Positions 57,352-64,000 of a DNA stretch of 64,000 bases are shown here, piece after piece; position 1 is the first letter of the stretch; each line of letters begins with the position of its first letter. The notes under the pieces are model-generated. The model had not been told where the DNA came from. It did not search any database and was given only the letters and a program-made list of their open reading frames with translations. Origin of the DNA: Methylophaga sp. OBS4 (lineage in GTDB: Bacteria > Pseudomonadota > Gammaproteobacteria > Nitrosococcales > Methylophagaceae); assembly GCF_026319305.1 (NCBI RefSeq), contig NZ_JAPDMV010000006.1, positions 1 to 64,000 of the forward strand, in the 5' to 3' direction. The translations under genes and the position numbers were made by a program.

Positions 57352-59748
57352 ATGCAACGACGCTTCGAACTGCAGGCCAAAGATCTATACCAGCACTGTG
57401 TACCGGAAAACTGGCGTTTCTCCACTACCGCCGACCTGGATACATTACCCACCATCATCGGGCAGGAGCGGGCACTGGATGCGATCAACTTTGGCGTCAA
57501 TATCGATGCCGAGGGCTATAACCTGTTTGTGATGGGGCCTGCTGGTGTGGGTAAATACACCATGATCAATCGTTTCCTCGAAGATCATGTCAAGCATCTG
57601 CCTAAAGCTAAAGACTGGGCCTATCTACATAATTTTGAGGATCCCCAGAAACCTGCCGCAGTTTGCATGCCAGCAGGACAGGGCCATCAGCTACGCCATG
57701 ATATTGAAGCGATTATTGCGCATCTGGAAGAAGATTTGCCCCAGGCCTTCGATGATGAGTACTACCGGGGACGCATGCGATCGCTGGAGGAGGCCGCACG
57801 TAAACATCGCGTCAGACTGTTCGGCACCTTACAAAGTGAAGCTGACCGTAAAGGTGTGGTGTTGTTACGCATGCAGGACGGCAGTTACGCCTTTGCTGCA
57901 CAGCGTAACGGCAAGGCGATGACTTCGGAAGAATTTGAGCAGATGCCTGCTCAGCAACAGGAACAAACAGAAGAAGCGATTGCTGATTTACACGAAGAGT
58001 TACAGCATACCTTGCTGGAATTACGTGAATGGGAACGGGACAATCTGAAAAAATTACAGGCGCTTAATGATGAAGTCGCTTTGGAAATTATCAGCAAACA
58101 AATCAACAAGCTCAAACATGCCTATCCACAGTCACCGCAGTTACAACGCTATTTTGACGCGATGCTGAAAGATATTCGTAACAATGTAGATGCCTTTGTG
58201 AAACAAGATGTCAGCAGTGAAGAGGCGGGCAGTGAAGACAGTCTGTTAAAACGTTATCAGATCAATCTGGTGGTAGATAATGCAGCTACCCATGGCGCAC
58301 CGATTATCTACGAGAATCTGCCTAATCATCAGACGCTGCTGGGCTGCGTTGAAAACATGGCGATGATGGGGGCTCTGGTCACTGATTTCAGTCTGATTAA
58401 AGCAGGGGCAGTGCATCGGGCGAATGGCGGTTTTCTGATTATCGATGCCGAACAATTGTTGATGCAGCCTTTTGCCTGGGAAGGCCTCAAGCGTGCCCTC
58501 CAATCGAAAGAAGTGCGTTTTGACACGCTGGAGCGAATTTACAGTCTGGTAGCAACAGTCTCACTGGAGCCGGAACCGATTCCACTGGATTTAAAAATTG
58601 TTTTGCTCGGTGACCGTCGCCTGTATTACCTGTTATATGAGCTTGATCCTGAATTTGCCGGCTTATTCAAAATCGTCGCGGATTTCGAAGAGCATATGCC
58701 AAGAAGCGCAGATAACGATCTGTTGTTTGCAAGAATGATGGCCAGCACGATTGAGTCGGAAAAATTACTGCATATGGATCGTGAGGCGGTTGCCCGGGTG
58801 ATCGAACATAGCGCCCGTTCAATAGAGGATGGCTACAAATTTTCCCTGCATCTGGGAGATATGACTGATCTGCTCAGGGAAGCCTGTTTTCTGGCGCGGC
58901 AAACCGACGCTGACCAGATTAACCGTCAGCATGTGCAAACCGCACTGAACTTGCGCGAACAACGTCTGGACAGGTTACGCAGCCAGATTTACAACCAGAT
59001 CGAGCGGGCGATTATAGATATTGACGTTGCTGGCCACCACATCGGTCAGGTCAATGCGTTATCGGTAATGGATATCGGTGGGTTCAGCTTTGCCCAGCCG
59101 TCAAGAGTGACTGCCAGTGCCCGTTTCGGTGATGACAACATCATCGATATTGAGCGTGAAGTCGACCTGGGCGGGGATATTCATGCTAAAGGTGTACTGA
59201 TCCTCAGTGGCTATCTGGGCATGACTTATGCCGCGGATAGATCGTTGTCAATGTCAGCCAGCATCGTGTTTGAACAGAATTATGGTGAGGTCGACGGTGA
59301 CAGTGCCACCGTGGCAGAACTTTGTGCCTTGTTGTCGTCGATTGCGCGCTTGCCGCTGAAGCAATCTCTGGCTATTACCGGCTCGATGAACCAGCATGGG
59401 CAAGTCCAGGCTATCGGCGGTGTTAATGAAAAAATTGAAGGTTTTTTCGATGTCTGCAAAATCAAAGGGCTGAACGGTAAACAAGGGGTGATTATTCCGG
59501 CCTCGAATGTGCAGCATCTGATGCTCAGGGAGGATGTCATTGCGGCGGTAGAGCAGGGACAGTTTCATATTCATGCCATCAGTCATGTTAGTGACGCACT
59601 GGAACTGTTATCCGGGCTTCAGGCCGGAAAAACCATGGATGATGGCGATTTTTCCGCAGACAGTTTCAATCAGGCCGTAGTCATGCGTTTGCATAAATGG
59701 GCTGATATGCACAAACACGAGCACGATAAAGACAGCGCGGGTGATTAA
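57352..59748 (+). CDS. Lon-like ATP-dependent protease (AAA plus S16 domain)
   Basis: 798 residues. AAA region with Walker A MGPAGVGKYT (Tyr where Ser/Thr is usual) and IIDAEQLL/KIVLLGDRRL strands; a helical insertion (about 150-310); and a C-terminal Lon S16 protease domain with Ser651 (DGDSATVAE) and Lys694 (GGVNEKIEG), 43 residues apart as in Lon. Probably the LonB/YcbZ-like branch. Confidence 0.9.
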   Translation: MQRRFELQAKDLYQHCVPENWRFSTTADLDTLPTIIGQERALDAINFGVNIDAEGYNLFVMGPAGVGKYTMINRFLEDHVKHLPKAKDWAYLHNFEDPQKPAAVCMPAGQGHQLRHDIEAIIAHLEEDLPQAFDDEYYRGRMRSLEEAARKHRVRLFGTLQSEADRKGVVLLRMQDGSYAFAAQRNGKAMTSEEFEQMPAQQQEQTEEAIADLHEELQHTLLELREWERDNLKKLQALNDEVALEIISKQINKLKHAYPQSPQLQRYFDAMLKDIRNNVDAFVKQDVSSEEAGSEDSLLKRYQINLVVDNAATHGAPIIYENLPNHQTLLGCVENMAMMGALVTDFSLIKAGAVHRANGGFLIIDAEQLLMQPFAWEGLKRALQSKEVRFDTLERIYSLVATVSLEPEPIPLDLKIVLLGDRRLYYLLYELDPEFAGLFKIVADFEEHMPRSADNDLLFARMMASTIESEKLLHMDREAVARVIEHSARSIEDGYKFSLHLGDMTDLLREACFLARQTDADQINRQHVQTALNLREQRLDRLRSQIYNQIERAIIDIDVAGHHIGQVNALSVMDIGGFSFAQPSRVTASARFGDDNIIDIEREVDLGGDIHAKGVLILSGYLGMTYAADRSLSMSASIVFEQNYGEVDGDSATVAELCALLSSIARLPLKQSLAITGSMNQHGQVQAIGGVNEKIEGFFDVCKIKGLNGKQGVIIPASNVQHLMLREDVIAAVEQGQFHIHAISHVSDALELLSGLQAGKTMDDGDFSADSFNQAVVMRLHKWADMHKHEHDKDSAGD

Positions 59749-59827
59749 ACGCCATACGTTGCAATTAAGTTGGCGACACGTAAAATCTGACCGATAGCCT
59801 GGTTATATTCCGAATGAGGAGATAATC

Positions 59828-60238
59828 ATGATAAAGCGTTTTTTTGCTATTTCAGTCGTGATGCTGATTTTTGCAACGCCACTTTATGCGTTGACCTTGC
59901 CGCCGGTTCCGACGGAGCCGATCTATTATGAACCGCCGATAGCAGAGGTTGAACAGCAACAGCGTGAACTGGACTGTTATCAGCTCGATATGGCTATTAA
60001 CCAGCTGCATCCTTACCGGTACAGCTACAAACCTTCTTTCTATCAGGATGGCAGCAATCAATTGGCTACGGCTTTGATTGTTTTTGACAGTATTCCGGTG
60101 GTAGAGGGTTGGCTGGGGTTGGGCTATCTAGGCTATTCGGCGCTGGTGAGTGAAAAAGAAGACCGTCGCATGCTGCAAGTTGAGCAGCAGATCGCTGCTT
60201 TGCAGCGGGTTAAGGCTGAAAAACACTGCTATGAATAG
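59828..60238 (+). CDS. Exported hypothetical protein
   Basis: 136 residues with a signal peptide (KRFFAISVVMLIFATPLYA). The mature part is rich in Pro then Gln/Tyr and has a short hydrophobic segment (GWLGLGYLGYSALV). No family recognised. Ribosome site GAGGAG. Confidence 0.65.
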   Translation: MIKRFFAISVVMLIFATPLYALTLPPVPTEPIYYEPPIAEVEQQQRELDCYQLDMAINQLHPYRYSYKPSFYQDGSNQLATALIVFDSIPVVEGWLGLGYLGYSALVSEKEDRRMLQVEQQIAALQRVKAEKHCYE

Positions 60239-60272
60239 GTCCTCATGTAGATCAAGTCCTCGACTAATTTCT

Positions 60273-60302
60273 TGTCGTTATAGTGGCAACTAAGGTACTA
60301 TC
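60273..60302 (+). promoter_or_regulatory. Possible promoter of the Trp-Tyr repeat gene
   Basis: TTGTCG (60273-60278), 18-base spacer, TACTAT (60297-60302). Only moderate agreement with sigma-70 consensus. Confidence 0.35.
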
Positions 60303-60334
60303 GGACTACTTAACTGCCCAAAGAGGTACGAAAA

Positions 60335-61603
60335 ATGAGTAGCACACTAGACTTTAAAACCAAGTGGTACGAAGCGAATCTCAAAACAGCTCGTGAAAGC
60401 CGCAACAAGTGGTACCGGGCGAATGAGAATCCTGTTAAAGCCAGCGGTGCCCGCTGGTATAACGCAAATAAATTACCAGCAAAAATCAGTGAAACGCCTT
60501 GGTACAAAGCCAATATGGTGGAACATCTGAATACCAAACGTAAATGGTATGCCGCTAATCTACAACAAGCCGTACAGTCTGTGCGTGCTACCCGTAAGTG
60601 GTATGAAGCAAACAAAACCCTTTCCGAAGTTGAACAACGCTGGATGCAATTCAGTGATGATTTATATAGCGATACTGAAAAAGCCTGGATCCGCGCTAAT
60701 CTGGAACAGGCCCGTGAAAAACGGGTTAAGTGGTACGAGTCCAATCTCGATAACACTCGCACGGAAAAGCACTGGTACGAATTCAGCGACGAGAAATATT
60801 CCGAAACGGAAAAGAAATGGTATGAGGCTAATCTGCAAAAAGCACGTGCCAGCCATAAAAAATGGTACGAAGCCAATGTTCATCCCGACCCACACGCTGA
60901 GTTGAAGAAACGTTGGTATGCTTCCAATCTGAGCCTGGTTCGTACACAACAGATCAAAAATCAATGGTTTGAGCATAATGTGCAGATTGCCCGTGAAGGG
61001 CAATCCAAGTGGTATGAGGCGAATCAACGTCCGGCCAAAGTCCTTGAAACACCTTGGTACAAGGCCAATATGGTGGAACATCTGAATACCAAGAAAAAAT
61101 GGTATGAAGCAAACCTGAGAACGGCAGTTGAGTCAGTTCGTGCGAATCGCAGCAAGTGGTATGAATCCAACCTCGACAACACACCGACGGAGAAGCACTG
61201 GTACGAATTCAGTGATGAAAAATACAGTCAGACTACCAGACAGTGGTTTGAAGCGAATTTGGCTCAGGTGCGTGAAAAACGTAGCAAATGGTATGAAGCC
61301 AACCTTGACAATACGCCGACTGATAAACACTGGTATGAAATCAGTGATGAACGCTATTCTGATACCAAGAAAAAATGGTATGAGGCTAACCTGCAAGCTG
61401 CGCGCGTCAACCGGAAGAAATGGTATGAAGCCAATATGCATCCGGATCCGCATGCCGATCTGAAAAAGAAATGGTATGAATCGAACCTCAGTCTGGCACG
61501 GACTCAGAAGATCAAGAGCCAGTGGTTTGAGCAAAATACCATTAAAGCGCGTGAGTCTCGCAAGAAGTGGGATCAGTCTGACGAAACGACTGAAACAGTT
61601 TAG
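60335..61603 (+). CDS. Tandem-repeat protein built of 15-residue KWYEAN units
   Basis: 422 residues, essentially all repeat. 27 Trp occur at a modal spacing of 15 (W11, 26, 41, 56, 71, 89, 103, 118, 133 ... 397, 412), most in (K/R/P/H/Q)-W-(Y/F)-(E/K/R/N)-(A/S/F)-N/S, followed by a helical-looking NLxxAREKR segment. A higher-order duplication of ~185 residues relates W41-W226 to W226-W412, with a further 44-residue internal repeat (W275/W319). No signal peptide, membrane segment or catalytic motif; strongly aromatic and basic. RBS AAAGAGGTACGAAAA before the ATG. I do not recognise the family. Its own promoter is plausible; it is not coupled to its neighbours. Confidence 0.9.
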   Translation: MSSTLDFKTKWYEANLKTARESRNKWYRANENPVKASGARWYNANKLPAKISETPWYKANMVEHLNTKRKWYAANLQQAVQSVRATRKWYEANKTLSEVEQRWMQFSDDLYSDTEKAWIRANLEQAREKRVKWYESNLDNTRTEKHWYEFSDEKYSETEKKWYEANLQKARASHKKWYEANVHPDPHAELKKRWYASNLSLVRTQQIKNQWFEHNVQIAREGQSKWYEANQRPAKVLETPWYKANMVEHLNTKKKWYEANLRTAVESVRANRSKWYESNLDNTPTEKHWYEFSDEKYSQTTRQWFEANLAQVREKRSKWYEANLDNTPTDKHWYEISDERYSDTKKKWYEANLQAARVNRKKWYEANMHPDPHADLKKKWYESNLSLARTQKIKSQWFEQNTIKARESRKKWDQSDETTETV

Positions 61604-61646
61604 TTTGACCTGAGCGCCAACAGGAGTGTTCTAAAGCATTACAGAT

Positions 61647-62282
61647 ATGGACATTCAGTGTTTTACTGTTGGCGCTTTTCAGGTCAATACCTATCTTTTG
61701 CGTGACGAAACCAGCGGCCATGCAGCGATTGTCGATACCGGCGAGAGTGATACGCTGATCAATCAGCTGTTAGCACTGGATCCTCGGCCTGATATCAAAA
61801 TGATATTGCTCACTCACGGGCATCTTGATCACGCTGGCGCATTGGTCAAATTGCAGCAGGTTTATGATGTTGATACGTACCTGCCGCGACTGGAAAAATC
61901 GTTATTCGACACGTTGCCTCAGCAGGGAGACTGGTTTGGTGCGCCGCAGATGAATCGCCCATGTGGCCGTATCGATCACTGGCTGGATGACGGCGATACC
62001 ATTCAATTGGGCGAGACCACACTGCATTTTATTTCCACCCCAGGCCATACGCCCGGACAGGGCTGCTATTACGACGATAATGATATTTTTGTTGGCGATA
62101 CACTGTTTGCAGGCAGTGTCGGACGGACAGACCTGCCGATGGGCGACCCGGAGCTGATGCAACACAGTCTTCATAAGCTGATGACTTTGCCGGGACATTT
62201 GCGTGTGCACAGTGGCCATGGTCCGGTGACAACACTGGAGCAAGAAAAACTTACCAATCCTTTTTTAACTTTTCTCAGATAA
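61647..62282 (+). CDS. MBL-fold hydrolase (glyoxalase II-like)
   Basis: 211 residues. LTHGHLDHAGAL is the HxHxDH metal motif, followed by STPGHTPGQGCYY, FVGDTLFAGSVGRTDLP and HSGHGPVTT ligands. Close to YcbL/glyoxalase II-type thiolester hydrolases; substrate unknown. Confidence 0.9.
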   Translation: MDIQCFTVGAFQVNTYLLRDETSGHAAIVDTGESDTLINQLLALDPRPDIKMILLTHGHLDHAGALVKLQQVYDVDTYLPRLEKSLFDTLPQQGDWFGAPQMNRPCGRIDHWLDDGDTIQLGETTLHFISTPGHTPGQGCYYDDNDIFVGDTLFAGSVGRTDLPMGDPELMQHSLHKLMTLPGHLRVHSGHGPVTTLEQEKLTNPFLTFLR

Positions 62283-62292
62283 AACGATAATC

Positions 62293-62922
62293 ATGGCTAC
62301 GACGGATAAATTATTAGACGGATTCAAACGCTTTAAACAAACTTACTTTGGAGATGACAGTCGGTTATATGCCAGTATGAAAAACGGGCAACCAGCAAAG
62401 ACTTTAATGGTCGCCTGTTGTGATTCACGGGTTGATCCGGCGATTCTGACTGATTGTGATCCTGGTGATTTGTTCACGGTCAGAAATGTTGCTAATCTGG
62501 TGCCGCCTTGTGAGGATGATAACCACTATCACGGCACCAGTTCAGCGTTAGAGTTCGCGGTCAAGGGGCTGGAAGTGGAGAACATCATTGTGATGGGGCA
62601 CGCCAATTGCGGGGGAATCAGGGCGTTGTGGGAAGGTGATGGCCAGGCGCAGTCTCAGTTTATTCACCGTTGGGTGTCGATAGCACAACCCGCCAAAGAA
62701 TGGGTAAAAGCCAACTATCAGCAAAGCAGTGATGCTGCACAGCTCAAAGCCTGTGAGCAGCGTGCAGTGCTGGTGTCCCTCGATAACCTGCTTAGTTTCA
62801 AATGTATTCGTGAACGGGTAGAGCAGGGCAGCCTGAGTTTACACGGGTGGTATTTTGATTTGGCTGCGGGAGAGTTGCTTTGTTATAACCCGGTATCAGG
62901 GCAATTTGAGCAACCGGCCTGA
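62293..62922 (+). CDS. Beta-class carbonic anhydrase
   Basis: 209 residues. Zinc ligands and Asp/Arg pair in VACCDSRVDPAIL, and HANCGGIRAL with the His and second Cys. Interconverts CO2 and bicarbonate. Eleven bases after the MBL gene, possibly co-transcribed. Confidence 0.92.
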   Translation: MATTDKLLDGFKRFKQTYFGDDSRLYASMKNGQPAKTLMVACCDSRVDPAILTDCDPGDLFTVRNVANLVPPCEDDNHYHGTSSALEFAVKGLEVENIIVMGHANCGGIRALWEGDGQAQSQFIHRWVSIAQPAKEWVKANYQQSSDAAQLKACEQRAVLVSLDNLLSFKCIRERVEQGSLSLHGWYFDLAAGELLCYNPVSGQFEQPA

Positions 62923-62944
62923 GGAATGGATAAGAGCAAGAACA

Positions 62945-62965
62945 GCGACCCGCCGGTCGGGTCGC
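62945..62965. terminator. Hairpin between carbonic anhydrase and bamE
   Basis: GCGACCCG (62945-62952) pairs with CGGGTCGC (62958-62965). No T-run on either strand, but it lies between convergent genes, so a shared termination role is likely. Confidence 0.5.
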
Positions 62966-62972
62966 CTGTCAG

Positions 62973-63533
62973 TTATTGTTCCGTTGTTGCTGCTTCAGGT
63001 GCGTTACCTGTTTCAGTTATTGCATTATCTTCAGCAGGTTGATCGTTGTTTTCATCACTGTCTTCGATGATTTCCTCATCATCACCGCCCAGCCCAATAA
63101 GATTAAGCATGCCTGAGAAAAGACCGGTTTTCTTTTCGTTCAGCGGCACAACAACGTTACTATCCTGGCGGGTTTCCACTGCCATATCTTCACGGGCAAC
63201 GACACGGGTATTACCTTCGAGGTGACTGAGCTTCTCTTCATCGTCAAAATAGAGGGTGATTCTGCGCTGTTCGCGGTCGCCGTTACCTGGCTGGAAGCTG
63301 TAGATATAATCCCAACGATTGGGATGAAATGTATCGACAATCAAAGGCGAACCCATCACAAAAGCCACTTGATTTTTACTCATGCCCGGTTCAAGTTTAT
63401 TAATCATTTCCTGAGTAACGTCATTACCTTGTTGAATGTCGATACGGTAAACGCCGGGGATTTTATCGGTGCTGCAAGCGGACAAAGATAATATAACTGC
63501 TAAGGAAAGGCTGTAAACGACGAGTCTTTTCAT
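62973..63533 (-). CDS. bamE: Outer-membrane assembly factor BamE
   Basis: 186 residues. Lipoprotein signal ([17 protein letters not shown]), then [38 protein letters not shown] and [12 protein letters not shown], the SmpA/OmlA fold. An unusually long acidic C-terminal tail (about 125-186) follows. Divergent from fur, a common gammaproteobacterial arrangement. Confidence 0.93.
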   Translation of the reverse strand: MKRLVVYSLSLAVILSLSACSTDKIPGVYRIDIQQGNDVTQEMINKLEPGMSKNQVAFVMGSPLIVDTFHPNRWDYIYSFQPGNGDREQRRITLYFDDEEKLSHLEGNTRVVAREDMAVETRQDSNVVVPLNEKKTGLFSGMLNLIGLGGDDEEIIEDSDENNDQPAEDNAITETGNAPEAATTEQ

Positions 63534-63610
63534 TTAGTATTTATTTCTGTGTTGATTACCAGACTGCGATGATACTCTATTCGCAGCGTTTCTACGAGGC
63601 AACAATAATA

Positions 63611-64000
63611 ATGGAAAGACAAGATCTAAGAAAAGCCGGACTCAAGGTTACCCTGCCCAGATTGAAGGTGCTGGAAATCATGGAAACATCAGAACTGCGC
63701 CATATGAGCGCGGAAGATGTTTACAAGGCCCTGCTGGAAATGGGCGAGGAAATCGGGTTGGCAACTGTCTACCGAGTGCTGACACAGTTTGAAGGTGCCG
63801 GACTGGTTTCGCGCCTGAGTATTGAGGGCGGTCATGCTGTTTTTGAATTACAGGACGGTACTCATCATGACCACCTGCTTTGCGTGCGCTGCAATCGCAT
63901 TGAAGAGTTTATCGATGAAGTGATTGAACAGCGCCAGCGTGCGATTGCCAAAGAAAAGGGTTTTGAGATGACCGATCACAGCCTTTATATCTACGGTATC
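63611..64000 (+). CDS. fur: Ferric uptake regulator Fur (cut by window end)
   Basis: 130 codons visible from ATG 63611, none stopped before the window ends. LRKAGLKVTLPRLKVLEIM, MSAEDVYKALLEMGEEIGLATVYRVLTQFEGAGLV is the Fur winged helix; HHDHLLCVRCNRIEEFID carries the metal-binding His and CxxC. The C-terminal ~15 residues lie outside. Divergent from bamE over 77 bases. Confidence 0.95.
   Translation, partial: MERQDLRKAGLKVTLPRLKVLEIMETSELRHMSAEDVYKALLEMGEEIGLATVYRVLTQFEGAGLVSRLSIEGGHAVFELQDGTHHDHLLCVRCNRIEEFIDEVIEQRQRAIAKEKGFEMTDHSLYIYGI

Noticed and set aside
60310-60876. 188-codon minus-strand ORF and similar antisense ORFs opposite the Trp-Tyr repeat gene
   Set aside because: Repetitive only because the sense strand is; the sense frame has a ribosome site and consistent codon periodicity.
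1-64000. CRISPR array or retron
   Set aside because: No regularly spaced direct repeats with unique spacers and no reverse transcriptase; the tandem repeats found are inside coding genes.

Overview
The window looks like a moderate-GC gammaproteobacterial chromosome carrying one complete-looking temperate siphophage. Host markers are Fur and BamE side by side, COQ7, CheV, RNase R, NsrR/NnrS and an NNP-type nitrate transporter paired with a PP2C/Ser-Thr-kinase protein. A methylotroph such as Methylophaga or a relative would fit, but that is a guess from gene content; no rRNA or taxonomic marker is present.

Host left arm (1-11.79 kb): a NarK-type nitrate/nitrite transporter, a structured repeat spacer and a bifunctional phosphatase/kinase. 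Next is a nitrosative-stress block (two NnrS-type membrane proteins and a MIP18/DUF59 protein, divergent from nsrR) with two NsrR-like operators between them. A CHAD protein, a DUF2089 pair whose second gene is frameshifted at a G8 tract, a SixA-type phosphatase, a small ribbon-helix-helix protein and a SulP transporter complete the arm.

Prophage (about 11.79-50.75 kb): integrated in the 3' half of a tRNA-Thr(TGT) gene, with a 47-bp direct repeat at both ends. The minus-strand early-left operon (21.4 down to 11.9 kb) carries many small coupled genes, a cytosine methyltransferase, CsrA, a DUF4224 protein and the integrase. A lambda-like switch sits at 21.46-23.63 kb: cI and cro with operators OR1-3 and a matching OL pair, flanking two exported-protein morons (VasI/TagO-like and DUF2845). 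The early-right operon (23.4-28.5 kb) holds a LuxR-HTH membrane protein, a P-loop protein, an O-like replication protein containing iteron-like repeats, and a DnaC-like loader. The late operon (28.6-50.35 kb) runs holin-like, HNH, TerS, TerL, portal, protease, HK97-type capsid, then an inserted glycosyltransferase/sulfotransferase/methyltransferase cassette, connectors, tail tube, frameshifted tail chaperone, tape measure, tail and fibre genes, and a GH108 endolysin. A small minus-strand moron with its own palindrome lies beside attR.

Host right arm (50.7-64 kb): tRNA-Thr and tRNA-His, rnr, tRNA-Leu, a DUF2845 protein, cheV, a GGDEF diguanylate cyclase, coq7, a PilZ protein, a Lon-like protease, and then a remarkable 422-residue protein built almost entirely from about 27 Trp-Tyr units of 15 residues. 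An MBL hydrolase, a beta-carbonic anhydrase, bamE and the start of fur close the window.

Most striking: the Trp-Tyr repeat protein (60335-61603); the phage switch with apparently leaderless cro and cI; the PL attenuator with an embedded 14-codon ORF; the capsid-adjacent modification cassette, one gene of which lacks a start codon but sits behind an AAAGGGC heptamer; and an integrase-tail duplication.
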